Shown: positions 56,575 to 64,000 of the stretch, piece after piece
Position numbering within the stretch: the first letter of the stretch is position 1
Layout: each line of letters starts with the position of its first letter
From: Dolichospermum flos-aquae CCAP 1403/13F
GTDB lineage: Bacteria > Cyanobacteriota > Cyanobacteriia > Cyanobacteriales > Nostocaceae
DNA: 64,000 nucleotides
Assembly: GCF_012516395.1 (NCBI RefSeq)
Contig: NZ_CP051206.1
Location: 1,842,501 to 1,906,500 of the forward strand
Direction: 5' to 3'
Program-made: the position numbers and the translations under genes
The notes under the pieces: model-generated
What the model was told of the DNA's origin: nothing
What the model saw: the letters and a program-made list of their open reading frames with translations, nothing else
Database searches by the model: none

Positions 56575-56755
56575 ACTACATTTTTTTGTCTCACGCAGAG
56601 TCGCAGAGTCACAGAGAGAAATTAAGAGAAATTGTAGGTTAGGTTAAGCGACAGTGCAACTCAACAAACCTCCAAAAATGAGTAATTCTTCATTATGAAT
56701 TACTCTCCTATAATCCAATTTCATAAATATCCAAATCAATATTAACAGGATTTTC

Positions 56756-57331
56756 TTATTTATCCTGATCAAATATTTGCGAAACTTTTAAATTTAGACT
56801 ATTAAATTGTGGAGATAAAACTAAATCATCACCGGAGAAAATCCCAATCTCAGTGTAACTTTCATTAATTAATTCTAAAACTAATATGCTTTGGGTTTGG
56901 GGGTCAATAATCCAATATTCAGGAATACCACAATCTTGATATTGTAGACGTTTGGCAATGAAATCTCTATCTCTTTGTAATTCGCCAGGACTAACAACTT
57001 CAACAACCAATAAAGGTGGTAGCATTGATAGGCGAATAGTGTTCCGATTTGCTAATTGTTGAATATGCTCTTCTCGAATAATAGTCAGGTCAGGATAACG
57101 GTTTCTCGGTTCTCCTCTTACTTCCAATTCCAAACCATGTCCCCGCACTCTTTTATGACCCAAGAGAGAGACAAATTGAATTAATAAAAATGTAGCAATT
57201 TGCACATTGATTCCTGATTCTGGGGGCATTTCAATTAACTCTCCATTAAACAATTCATAAAGTTTTTCTGTACCATCATCATAAGATAAATATTCTTCAA
57301 AGCTTTGAAATTGATGTTTAACTTGTAGCAT
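56756..57331 (-). CDS. Uma2 family (DUF820) putative endonuclease
   Basis: A 191-residue protein. It starts MLQVKHQFQSFEEYLSYDDGTEKLYELFNGELIEMPPESG. The PD-(D/E)XK-like core is RNRYPDLTIIREEH, then PPLLVVEVVSPGELQRDRDFIAKRLQYQDCGIPEYWIIDPQTQSILVLEL. The acidic residues and Lys are retained. It is the second of three Uma2 genes in this window. A separate promoter is likely. Confidence 0.9.
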   Translation of the reverse strand: MLQVKHQFQSFEEYLSYDDGTEKLYELFNGELIEMPPESGINVQIATFLLIQFVSLLGHKRVRGHGLELEVRGEPRNRYPDLTIIREEHIQQLANRNTIRLSMLPPLLVVEVVSPGELQRDRDFIAKRLQYQDCGIPEYWIIDPQTQSILVLELINESYTEIGIFSGDDLVLSPQFNSLNLKVSQIFDQDK

Positions 57332-57447
57332 CAGAGTTACTCCATCTATTGCCGTAGTTAGTTAGATTTTAACACTATTTATTTCTCTCTACGTCTCTGC
57401 ACAAAATTAAATGTAATTCACTCAGAACTTACGCAACTGGCATATTG

Positions 57448-57535
57448 GTAGGGTGCGTCAGATACCAACAATCTATTTATTTGCAGGATTTATGCAGTCT
57501 GACGTGGTTGGTGAGCTTGCCGAACCACACCCTAC
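57448..57535. repeat. Palindromic repeat split by a 23-nt unit
   Basis: The left arm GTAGGGTGCGTCAGA (57448-57462) pairs with TCTGACG (57498-57504) plus CACCCTAC (57528-57535). The two parts of the right arm are separated by exactly 23 nt. Without the insert the arm would be a perfect 15-mer. Confidence 0.9.
57505..57527. repeat. 23-nt nested unit (copy in GTAGGGTGCG repeat)
   Basis: It starts TGGTTGGTGAGC and ends TTGCCGAACCA. It inserts between TCTGACG and CACCCTAC of the host repeat. Confidence 0.85.
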
Positions 57536-57649
57536 AACATATTTTGGGTGTGACACTTCTATCACTTACCAGAAAATTTTAGACCTTCACATTAGCGATC
57601 GCCCCAATTTTGCTATAATCATGATCACTTCAATGTAATCGGTTACAAC

Positions 57650-58222
57650 ATGATGATTACCACTGTTGAGCGTCGTTATAGTTTAGATGAATATCGCGCC
57701 ATTGAAGAAAAAGCTGAAGGGCGCAGTGAATATCATAATGGAGAAATTGTACCAATGTCTGGAGGATCACTCAACCACAGCCGGATAGGTGGCAATATTT
57801 TTGCATTTCTCAAGTTTTTGCTACTTGATAGTAAATTTGAGCCAATTAATAGCGATTTACGCCTATGGATTCCTGAATATAAACGCGGATTATATCCAGA
57901 TGTGATGGTTTTTGCAGGTGAACCGCAACTAAATGAAAATCGCAGTGATGAAGTTTTAAATCCTATTTTAATTGTGGAAGTATTATCTCCTTCAACAGCA
58001 GATTATGACCGCAAAAGCAAGTTTCGGATGTATCGTTCAATTAGCAGTTTTTGTGAATATTTATTAGTTGAACAAGATGAACCTTTCATCGAGAAATATA
58101 GTAAACAATCTCAAGGTTGGTTGTTAAGTGATTTTAATAATTTAGAAAAATCCATTTCTTTGGAGTCAATTGGGGTTGAATTACCGATAGCGGAAATTTA
58201 TCGCGGTGTTGTTTTTGGGTAA
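57650..58222 (+). CDS. Uma2 family (DUF820) putative endonuclease
   Basis: A 190-residue Uma2 protein. Its core is RYSLDEYRAIEEKAEGRSEYHNGEIVPMSGG, then LYPDVMVFAGEPQLNENR and NPILIVEVLSPSTADYDRKSKFRMYRSISSFCEYLLVEQDEP. The putative metal-binding Asp (PDVM), Glu (VEVL) and Lys (RKSKF) are present. The ATG at 57650 is followed by another Met. It lies 66 bases before the ATPase gene in the same direction; co-transcription is possible but not shown. Confidence 0.92.
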   Translation: MMITTVERRYSLDEYRAIEEKAEGRSEYHNGEIVPMSGGSLNHSRIGGNIFAFLKFLLLDSKFEPINSDLRLWIPEYKRGLYPDVMVFAGEPQLNENRSDEVLNPILIVEVLSPSTADYDRKSKFRMYRSISSFCEYLLVEQDEPFIEKYSKQSQGWLLSDFNNLEKSISLESIGVELPIAEIYRGVVFG

Positions 58223-58288
58223 GTAGTGAGTTATAATAGGCTAGAATAAGTTATTGTTACCTTAATTAAGTGTAAATAGTAAAACTAT

Positions 58289-59485
58289 ATGAGATTAGAC
58301 TTTTTAGAATATTGTCAAGATAAATATTTGCCAAGTGAATGGCGTTTAGATGGTTGTCAATTAGGCAATATAAACTTAATCGTTGGTAAAAACGCTTCTG
58401 GCAAATCAAGAATACTTAGAAGTATTAAATTTTTATCAGATTTTCTATCTGGTGAAGAAAAGCTCAGTAGACTTGATGGTAGGTTAAGAGAGTGGAAACT
58501 AACTTTTGATTCTTATAACGGAGATAATAAAAAAGTCTACATATTGAAAGTTGAGAATAGTCTAGTAATTGAAGAAAGTTACACTGTTGGATCTAAATGT
58601 TGGCTGATGAGAGATAAATCAGGTAAAGGTAAAATTTGGGCTAAACAATTAGAAAAAGAAATTGATTTTCAAACACCTACTAATGAAGTCGCTGCTTTCC
58701 ATCGAAGAGATTCTATCCAGCATCCTTTTTTTGACAAAGTTTACACTTGGGCAAGTTTATTGAGGTATTACGAATTTGGAACGGATTTAGGCAGAAGTAG
58801 TCTTGATGCAATTAACAGCGAAAGCGTTGCGATAATCAAAAAAAATATAGACTTCAACAATAAAAATCATGTAATTCGCATATTCAAATTAGGAGAAAAA
58901 GAGTTAGGAGAAAGTTTTATTGAATCTATCAAGTCAGATATGTTATTGGTTGGTTACAGAATAGATGAAATTGGTACTAAAACGCCATCAACTTCGATTT
59001 TTCAAGAAGATAACTCCTACTTTCCAGAAGTAAAACAGCAATATATTTATGTTCAAGAAAGTGATTTAAAAGATAAAACTGAACAATCAATAATATCTCA
59101 AGGGATGTTTAGAGTATTATCTTTAATTATTCAAATAAACTACTCACTATTAGCTAAAAAGCCTAGTTGTATATTAATAGATGATATTGGTGAAGGACTC
59201 GATTTTGAAAGATCATCAGCAATGATTGAGCTACTTATCAAAAAAGCAGAAACTGGGTTAGTACAACTAATCATGACAACTAATGACAGCTTTGTTATGA
59301 ATGGTGTTCCTTTAGATTATTGGTCAGTAATTGAGAGGAAACCAGGATTAGCTAAACTTCATAACATACATAACTCAAAGCAAATATTTGATGATTTTAA
59401 ATTTATTGGGTTAAATAACTTTGATTTTTTTGAAACTCAATTTTACTTAAAAGGATTTGATAATGAGGAGCATATAGAGGAGTGA
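58289..59485 (+). CDS. AAA/ABC-type ATPase with broken TOPRIM partner
   Basis: A 398-residue ATPase. The Walker A motif is IVGKNASGKSRILR (about residues 33-46). A signature-like SQGMFRVLSLIIQINYSLL lies near residue 271. The Walker B is CILIDDIGEGLD near residue 296, followed by QLIMTTNDSFVM. Its overall plan matches OLD/AAA_15-type ATPases that act with a TOPRIM nuclease. Its last four bases overlap a GTG that starts the TOPRIM-like frame (GTGA), proving translational coupling of the original pair. Because the partner is frameshifted and short, the pair is probably inactive. This is a different system from the 144-1948 pair; sequence similarity beyond motifs is low. Confidence 0.78.
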   Translation: MRLDFLEYCQDKYLPSEWRLDGCQLGNINLIVGKNASGKSRILRSIKFLSDFLSGEEKLSRLDGRLREWKLTFDSYNGDNKKVYILKVENSLVIEESYTVGSKCWLMRDKSGKGKIWAKQLEKEIDFQTPTNEVAAFHRRDSIQHPFFDKVYTWASLLRYYEFGTDLGRSSLDAINSESVAIIKKNIDFNNKNHVIRIFKLGEKELGESFIESIKSDMLLVGYRIDEIGTKTPSTSIFQEDNSYFPEVKQQYIYVQESDLKDKTEQSIISQGMFRVLSLIIQINYSLLAKKPSCILIDDIGEGLDFERSSAMIELLIKKAETGLVQLIMTTNDSFVMNGVPLDYWSVIERKPGLAKLHNIHNSKQIFDDFKFIGLNNFDFFETQFYLKGFDNEEHIEE

Positions 59486-59770
59486 AAAAATTAGCTATTT
59501 TTGTAGAAGGTAAAACAGAACACAGAGCAAATTCAAGCAATGTTTGGATTTAATCCTCAAACTGATGATATGGAACAAAGACCTCATCCTACTAAGGATA
59601 TGGAACTTATTTATAACTATACAGGAAAAGGTTATAACAAAAGCGAGAAACAACTCAATAGACTTGCATCTAATTTAGATTACGAGTTTATATATATACA
59701 CCTTGCTAATAGTGTTCCTAGTTTGGGAGAATTTGTTGGATATATTGATAAATTCATGATTTCTCCATAA
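59482..59770 (+). pseudogene. Broken TOPRIM-like partner of the ATPase
   Basis: The first frame, from GTG at 59482, reads KKLAIFVEGKTEHRANSSNVW and stops. The typical start of such nucleases is FVEGKTEQ followed by a long body. In the next frame, TEQIQAMFGFNPQ resumes and runs to a stop at 59770. So a small insertion of about seven bases (a GAACACA duplication-like stretch near 59517) has shifted the frame. Only ~90 residues remain in total, well below the ~200 expected, so an internal or terminal deletion is also likely. Confidence 0.7.
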
Positions 59771-59866
59771 AGATGATATATGAAGAAATGTATTTATCTT
59801 AATAGTCTGAAAAGATACAATAATATCTTCCTGTCGGCAATTTTTATCTACCCAATGGAGGAATCA

Positions 59867-59968
59867 TGACATACCAAATAAATATTAAATGATTAAATAT
59901 TCCGATCACCTGACGAACTTTAACAGCATATCCCTTTGTTTGCACTATACAAACAAGGGATTTTTTTT
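59867..59968 (+). ncRNA. Candidate small RNA / leader unit 1
   Basis: It starts at an ATG with a strong GGAGG Shine-Dalgarno giving a nine-codon frame including the stop (MTYQINIK), then CCGATCACCTGACGAACTTTA and a terminator hairpin with eight T. The tiny frame may be a leader peptide or chance. No known family was recognised. Confidence 0.4.
59931..59968 (+). terminator. Strong intrinsic terminator
   Basis: TCCCTTTGTTTG pairs with CAAACAAGGGA (one bulged T), loop CACTATA-type, then TTTTTTTT. Confidence 0.85.
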
Positions 59969-60035
59969 ATGCAAATTCGTAAATGATACCAATTGCAGAT
60001 GATAATCATCATTTTATATATCTTAGGGGGGACTG

Positions 60036-60134
60036 GATTCAAGCCGAATAAATATTAAATATTAAGTAGCCCGATTACCCTACCGGACTTTAGCTCCAAA
60101 TCCTCTCTTGTCATTATCCGATAAGAGAGGTTTT
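60036..60134 (+). ncRNA. Candidate small RNA / leader unit 2
   Basis: It shares AATAAATATTAAAT and the CCGATTACC..CCGGACTTTAGC..CAAATCC pattern with unit 1, followed by its own terminator. It has no ATG frame. The two look like a tandem duplication with divergence. Confidence 0.4.
60102..60134 (+). terminator. Intrinsic terminator
   Basis: CCTCTCTT pairs with AAGAGAGG, loop about 13 nt, then TTTT. Confidence 0.75.
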
Positions 60135-60197
60135 ATTCACTTTTTATCAGCTTACTCAGAAATCTGCTAATTTTCATTAACCGAAAATTATTCATTT

Positions 60198-61496
60198 TTA
60201 GAATTGATATATTACCAAAATTTGTCTACATATTAAAAATAATGCCCCGACCATAATCAATATTAATGTTATTTTTCCCCCAGGAACTAAGGTTTGATAG
60301 TTACCATTAGTAAATTCTGGTGTTTGACTTTGTTTCCAACTCATTAATGCTGGCATAATTCCTCCTAAAATGGAAGCACTAAATGCGCCAGTATATTCTA
60401 GAGCATGAAAAAAGATGGTAGGATTAAATGTTCCTAAACTCAGAGGTGGAAGCAACACTAAAGAATAGAGAGGTAAACGAGAAATTTCGCTTTTGGTAAT
60501 GGTGGAAATATCTTTAAAAAAGTCTGTTAACCCATAAGTAATCCCAATAAATGATGTCACAATTGCAAATTCAGAAAAAATTGATAATAACACAGCAAAC
60601 CATTCTCCTGATTGACCAGTTCGGAGAATTTCCAGTGGATCAAATACTTTCTCATTTTCGAGATTATGCGATAAAATATCTGGAGTCATGCAGCCTAAAA
60701 TAACCGCATTCCAAGCTAGAAACATGAACAAGGGAATCACTGAACCAATAATCATAGATCGTCGAATTTTGGGAATGTCTCCTTCCAATTGAGTTACAAC
60801 CAATGGAACAATACTATGAAAGAACATTGCTACATAAATAACAGCAACAGCATTACCAATAGATTGCCAATTTTGTACTAGAAGTTGAGAGTTTTGGAAT
60901 TGCATTCCCCCTAATATTAATAAACCGAAAAAAGCAATTAGTAAAATAATAATAAATATACCATTAATCTTTTCTACTAATCTATCTTTACCCCAATACA
61001 TTAGGCTGCCAAATACTAGAAAAAAACTTACTGTTCCTACCCACTGAGGTGAAATATGTTCTAATTCCCAAACTTGATCAACTGTGGTTATTAAAATTTT
61101 GCCACCTTCGGTCATATATGCCACCAAGAGGGCATAGTGGTTAAATATATAGGCAATTCCGGCAATTCTCGCTCCTGGTTTACCGAGAATCTTGGCTATG
61201 ATTGCTAATAAACCTATATGAGAAATACCCTCAACTCTCATCACATTTAAAGTCAATTCTGCAACTAATAAACCGGAAATTAAAGCATACAGCCATACAG
61301 TAATAAGTAGGATTGTAGATGGTATAATCCCAGATGGTAAAGTTACCGCAGGTAATCCAATAATCCCCGCCCCAATAGTAGTTCCGACAATTAAAGCTGT
61401 ATTTCCAAAAACACTACCAGGTTGATGTTGAAATTTATTATCATCAAACTTTAGGTGAGAAAATAATCGCGTTACTGGTTGTTCTTGTTTATTCAT
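60198..61496 (-). CDS. Aromatic amino acid permease (HAAAP/Mtr-TyrP type)
   Basis: A 432-residue membrane carrier with about eleven helices. The N-terminal helix NTALIVGTTIGAGIIGLPAVTL has the GTxIGAG substrate motif of the APC-superfamily HAAAP group that takes up Trp/Tyr by proton symport. Other helices are LLITVWLYALISGLLVAELTL, IIILLIAFFGLLILGGM, AVIYVAMFFHSIVPLVV and IPLFMFLAWNAVILG. The length fits. The substrate is inferred from the family. It is transcribed away from the AAA+ ATPase region with a hairpin upstream of it. Confidence 0.85.
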   Translation of the reverse strand: MNKQEQPVTRLFSHLKFDDNKFQHQPGSVFGNTALIVGTTIGAGIIGLPAVTLPSGIIPSTILLITVWLYALISGLLVAELTLNVMRVEGISHIGLLAIIAKILGKPGARIAGIAYIFNHYALLVAYMTEGGKILITTVDQVWELEHISPQWVGTVSFFLVFGSLMYWGKDRLVEKINGIFIIILLIAFFGLLILGGMQFQNSQLLVQNWQSIGNAVAVIYVAMFFHSIVPLVVTQLEGDIPKIRRSMIIGSVIPLFMFLAWNAVILGCMTPDILSHNLENEKVFDPLEILRTGQSGEWFAVLLSIFSEFAIVTSFIGITYGLTDFFKDISTITKSEISRLPLYSLVLLPPLSLGTFNPTIFFHALEYTGAFSASILGGIMPALMSWKQSQTPEFTNGNYQTLVPGGKITLILIMVGALFLICRQILVIYQF

Positions 61497-61542
61497 AGTG
61501 CAGGTAATTAGTGTTATTTAGTGTTATTTAGATCCCCTATTT

Positions 61543-61575
61543 AGATCCCCGACTTCTCTAAGAAGTCGGGGATCT
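61543..61575 (-). terminator. Long hairpin downstream of AAA+ ATPase
   Basis: A 15-bp perfect stem AGATCCCCGACTTCT with its reverse complement, loop CTA. It is the same element as 2209-2237. It lies 22 bases past the end of the ATPase gene and could terminate it. Confidence 0.55.
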
Positions 61576-61596
61576 TGTTTCTTGTTCTTTGTTTTA

Positions 61597-62829
61597 TTAA
61601 ACAAATTTTTTGCTAAACTCACAGATTAAGTCTACCCTACCTTTACGTAACATGGCTGGATCTAATCTTTCTGTGGTATTACAAGTCATTAGTATTACTA
61701 ATTTCTGTTGCATTTGCATCACAGATTCATCAATTACGCTTTGGTATAATGTCCCATCTAATAAGGCTAGAATATGCTCGGTTTTGTTGTTATATTGTGC
61801 TACTTCTGAAGCTCGATCTTGAGCTAAATTATCAGCTTCATTGATGATAATACAAATCTTTTCTAAATATGTTGGCGGCACAAAATTAGTAATGGCATCA
61901 TGATCTAAAATGAAAATTACATATCCTAAAGGAACAAGAATTTCCTTAGCCACACTTTGTGTCCATGCTGTTTTTCCTGTACCTGGTGCGCCATGGACTA
62001 CAACGGCTAATTGATTTTGATCTAAAATTGTTTGTTGAACTATGTCAGTAAAATTTTGAATGTCTTGGGGAAATGTTAGCAATGGATACTGACTATGAAC
62101 TTTCCCGACACGACTTTGATATCCACTCAGCATTACTGCTAAATCATAGGTGGCTTTATTAATTAATGGCTGCATATTTTTGGCCATTAAAGTGTAGTTT
62201 CTTCTACCTCTTTCATAAGCTTCAATCTGTAGCCAAATATCATGTTCTGACCAATAGGCATAAACTGTATTAACTACATCTAACCTTTCCCAATTCACAA
62301 ATTTTTCAACGGGGAAATAAAAGTCTCTTTCTGAGTAATATTGAGTGATAACATCAGGACGTTCTAATAGTTTCAAAACTCGTAAAACGGTTATTTCTTG
62401 GAGAAGATTCAGAACATAGTCAATGGGAATACTATTACGACTGACAAATTGAACGAGAGGTGTTTCTGTTGTCAAAAAGTCTTTATGGCGATGTTCTGGG
62501 GTGAGCATATCTGGTGTAATATAATTCCAATATTTTTGGAATTCACCACGGGTATAATCTGAAGCTAAATTTAAAATATTTGCCCACCAAGCATACTCTT
62601 TTCTCGCTAGAGCATCAGCATAATAGCTGACTAAATTAATACTTTTCTGGGTTAATTCTTGAGTATCATGAAATAAAATTTTACCGAAGTATTCCCAATC
62701 AAAATCTCTGTGAAATGGCCGCCAACCACTAGATAACAAGTGTTGAAAGTTCTTATTGGTGTTATTACTTTCGTTGGTTCGGAAATAGTCAAAATCCATA
62801 GTCAAATTATTCTCTGTTGAAACAGGCAA
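61597..62829 (-). CDS. AAA+ ATPase of unknown role
   Basis: A 410-residue protein. The N-terminal ~230 residues are helical and unassigned (WEYFGKILFHDTQELTQKSINLVSYYADALARKEYAWWANI). The AAA+ core has Walker A VVHGAPGTGKTAWTQS (about residues 278-293), Walker B KICIIINEADNLAQD (Glu present, first Asp position Asn), sensor-1 LVILMTCNTTERL and arginine-finger region LDPAMLRKGRVDLICEF. This resembles BCS1-like or FtsH-like AAA cores. It lacks a protease or membrane segment. No function is recognised; the Walker B reads IIINEAD rather than the usual DEAD/DE, which is unusual. Confidence 0.75.
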   Translation of the reverse strand: MPVSTENNLTMDFDYFRTNESNNTNKNFQHLLSSGWRPFHRDFDWEYFGKILFHDTQELTQKSINLVSYYADALARKEYAWWANILNLASDYTRGEFQKYWNYITPDMLTPEHRHKDFLTTETPLVQFVSRNSIPIDYVLNLLQEITVLRVLKLLERPDVITQYYSERDFYFPVEKFVNWERLDVVNTVYAYWSEHDIWLQIEAYERGRRNYTLMAKNMQPLINKATYDLAVMLSGYQSRVGKVHSQYPLLTFPQDIQNFTDIVQQTILDQNQLAVVVHGAPGTGKTAWTQSVAKEILVPLGYVIFILDHDAITNFVPPTYLEKICIIINEADNLAQDRASEVAQYNNKTEHILALLDGTLYQSVIDESVMQMQQKLVILMTCNTTERLDPAMLRKGRVDLICEFSKKFV

Positions 62830-63298
62830 TGATGCACAACTTTTTGATCACACTTATTTATGTAACATACTATAGCATTACACCAAAAAGGTTTTACTGC
62901 CTACCGCTGTTGGTGTAGCCTGTCCTTAGGGAACTTGCTAGATTACACAAAAAGAGGTTGTGTCAACTATTTTACACGAGTTATGAATTTGTTGATTTTT
63001 CTAAATAAATTTATTGACAATTTTGCATATAATCAAAATATATCTGCTAAAAGTATTAAAGCTGGATTTTTATTTCCTGTTCAAATTGGTGTCAGGATTT
63101 AGCCGTCAGTTGTCATCTGATACAGCTTTTAATTCAGAAATACAGGATAATTAACACTTCCTCTTTTTTGCTGTTCTGGCTTTTGGCTGATAGCTGAATG
63201 CTTACAAATCGGTTGAGATAATAACCAATGAGGATTTACAAGTTTGTCTATTATGCCCAAAAAAACCACTACTCCCCATTAACTACTCTGGAGACGAG
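62830..63298. other. Intergenic region
   Basis: About 469 AT-rich bases. GTGTAGCCTGTCCTTAGGGAAC-type repeat pieces occur near 62915-62935. No gene was seen. The final bases carry GGAG, the ribosome site of the receiver gene. Confidence 0.5.
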
Positions 63299-63757
63299 AT
63301 GTATCTAGCGCATTCATTCATGAGTGATGAGAAACGGAAAAAACATCAACAGCCTTTAATTTTAGTGGTAGAAAATCATGATGATAGTCTACTGCTAATG
63401 GGTTATACCCTTGAGTTACTTGGTTGTCAGTCTATTTGTCAAAAAGAAAGTTCAAAAACAGTATTTATGGCGAAAGAACACCAACCTGATTTAATTTTAT
63501 TAAATATTTTTTTACCAGGTATGAGTGGACTAGACGTTATTCGATATCTAAAGCAAGAATCATTAACTTGTCATATTCCCGTGGTTGCTGTTACCGTTTT
63601 AACTGGGAGTGAAGATAAACAACATATTCTAGAAGCAAAGTTTGATGATTACATCACTAAACCTTATATGATTGAGGAATTGGCAGCAATTATCTACCGG
63701 TTACTAGGTAGAAAATTTGAGCTATGCTCAACTTTAGAAGTGCAGCACATTCATTAA
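63299..63757 (+). CDS. Receiver-domain protein lacking the phospho-acceptor Asp (pseudo-receiver)
   Basis: A 152-residue single-domain response regulator. A GGAG with 5-base spacing supports the ATG at 63299. The receiver fold is complete: LILVVENHDDS, then DLILLNIFLPGMSGLDVIRYLK, AVTVLTGSED and DYITKPYMIEEL. The position of the phosphorylated Asp (usually LLDIMLPG) is Asn69, and the acidic pocket is EN rather than DD/ED. The switch Thr/Ser and Lys are present. It therefore probably cannot be phosphorylated in the normal way and may act constitutively or as a binding partner. It converges with the histidine kinase gene at the window end, which could be its former partner. Confidence 0.85.
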   Translation: MYLAHSFMSDEKRKKHQQPLILVVENHDDSLLLMGYTLELLGCQSICQKESSKTVFMAKEHQPDLILLNIFLPGMSGLDVIRYLKQESLTCHIPVVAVTVLTGSEDKQHILEAKFDDYITKPYMIEELAAIIYRLLGRKFELCSTLEVQHIH

Positions 63758-63760
63758 TAA

Positions 63761-64000
63761 TTATTCAGTGATTTTAGGTAATTTGACTGTGAATATACTA
63801 CCTTTACCCAGTTCGGAGAAAACTTCTATTTTACCTCTGTGTGCTTCAGCAATCCGGCTGGAAAGGTGTAGTCCTAAACCACTACCTGATCTTTTATTCT
63901 GTCCTTGGTGAAAGCGCTCAAAAATTGTTCCCTGATCTTCTGCCGCAATGCCATAACCTGTATCTTGAACTTCGATGACTACTTCACTTAGATGATTGAT
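63761..64000 (-). CDS. Sensor histidine kinase, C-terminal part (runs off window)
   Basis: The last ~79 residues of a histidine kinase read on the minus strand. It has EVVIEVQDTGYGI (G1/N-type box), IFERFHQGQNKRSGSGLGLHLS (F and G2 boxes) and GKIEVFSELGKGSIFTVKLPK near the end. It ends with TAA at 63761-63763, four bases from the stop of the receiver gene. The upstream sensor and the His box lie outside the window. The ATP-binding signatures present are intact. Confidence 0.9.
   Translation of the reverse strand: MNHLSEVVIEVQDTGYGIAAEDQGTIFERFHQGQNKRSGSGLGLHLSSRIAEAHRGKIEVFSELGKGSIFTVKLPKITE

Larger units (their letters stand above)
57332..57649. other. Divergent intergenic region with nested repeat
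   Basis: It contains a GTAGGGTGCGTCAGA inverted repeat (57448-57462 and 57498-57535) with a 23-nt unit inserted in the right arm at 57505-57527. The HIP1-like AGCGATCGCC lies near 57595. No gene is supported. Confidence 0.6.
59771..60197. other. Intergenic tandem small-RNA-like locus
   Basis: Two similar units (about 59867-59968 and 60036-60134) each have an AATAAATATTAAAT start, a shared CCGAT..ACC..C.GACTTTA middle and a terminator. They are listed separately. The rest shows nothing else. Confidence 0.55.

Overview
The window looks like a chromosome segment of a filamentous, heterocyst-forming cyanobacterium (order Nostocales). The evidence is: light-dependent protochlorophyllide reductase; a patB/cnfR and nif-type ferredoxin fdxB pair followed by the remains of a cytochrome oxidase gene, as in Anabaena-type genomes; xisH/xisI; several Uma2 genes; a low GC content by eye; GCGATCGC (HIP1) octamers; and many short dispersed repeats. 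The repeat load and several decayed genes recall bloom-forming Anabaena/Dolichospermum/Aphanizomenon relatives, but that placement is inference.

Layout. 0-3.6 kb: an ATPase plus DUF4276/TOPRIM-like pair (defence-like), a small winged-helix protein behind a structured leader, and a MITE. 3.6-10.3 kb: smc, a GH13 glucosidase, a TPR membrane protein and a Uma2 protein. 10.3-17.9 kb: a surface-glycan island (methyltransferase fusion, multi-domain glycosyltransferase, DUF29 protein, SPINDLY/OGT-like transferase), with its core bracketed by an inverted repeat. 18-31 kb: mostly housekeeping genes (pilin, ABC permease, TnpB insertion, ROK kinase, pyrG, amidase, glyS, murD). 31.3-34.2 kb: a small conflict-type adaptor, a caspase-FGE fusion and a diversity-generating retroelement (DGR) cassette. 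34-40 kb: a secreted protein, a DUF1400 hydrolase, a PilP/GspC-like protein and mnmG. 40-43.3 kb: an ISAs1-like insertion into a restriction-enzyme-like gene, then xisI/xisH. 43.4-51 kb: gatA, an Rpn-like nuclease, por, cysA, ftsW, proB. 51-57 kb: an outer-membrane protein, patB, fdxB and the coxA pseudogene. 57-64 kb: two Uma2 genes, a second ATPase with a broken TOPRIM partner, a tandem small-RNA-like locus, an aromatic amino acid permease, a AAA+ ATPase, a pseudo-receiver and the end of a histidine kinase.

The main discovery is the DGR at 31.3-34.2 kb. The last 121 bases of homology in the caspase-FGE gene (33465-33585) are matched without gaps by a non-coding copy at 33870-33990. I count 14 differences. 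Every one falls on an adenine of the downstream copy, and all 94 non-adenine positions are identical. This is the signature of adenine-directed mutagenic retrohoming. The variable codons lie in the C-type-lectin-like FGE domain of a caspase effector, so the protein looks like a self-diversifying sensor coupled to a death protease. No reverse transcriptase is present in the window, so one must act from elsewhere or the cassette is now frozen.

A second theme is repeat invasion of genes. smc carries about 50 extra residues built from three intergenic repeat types plus a 30-bp palindrome. The caspase-FGE linker is a translated repeat. ftsW and proB start directly beside heptamer arrays. A family of 23-nt units has inserted precisely into two unrelated palindromic repeats.
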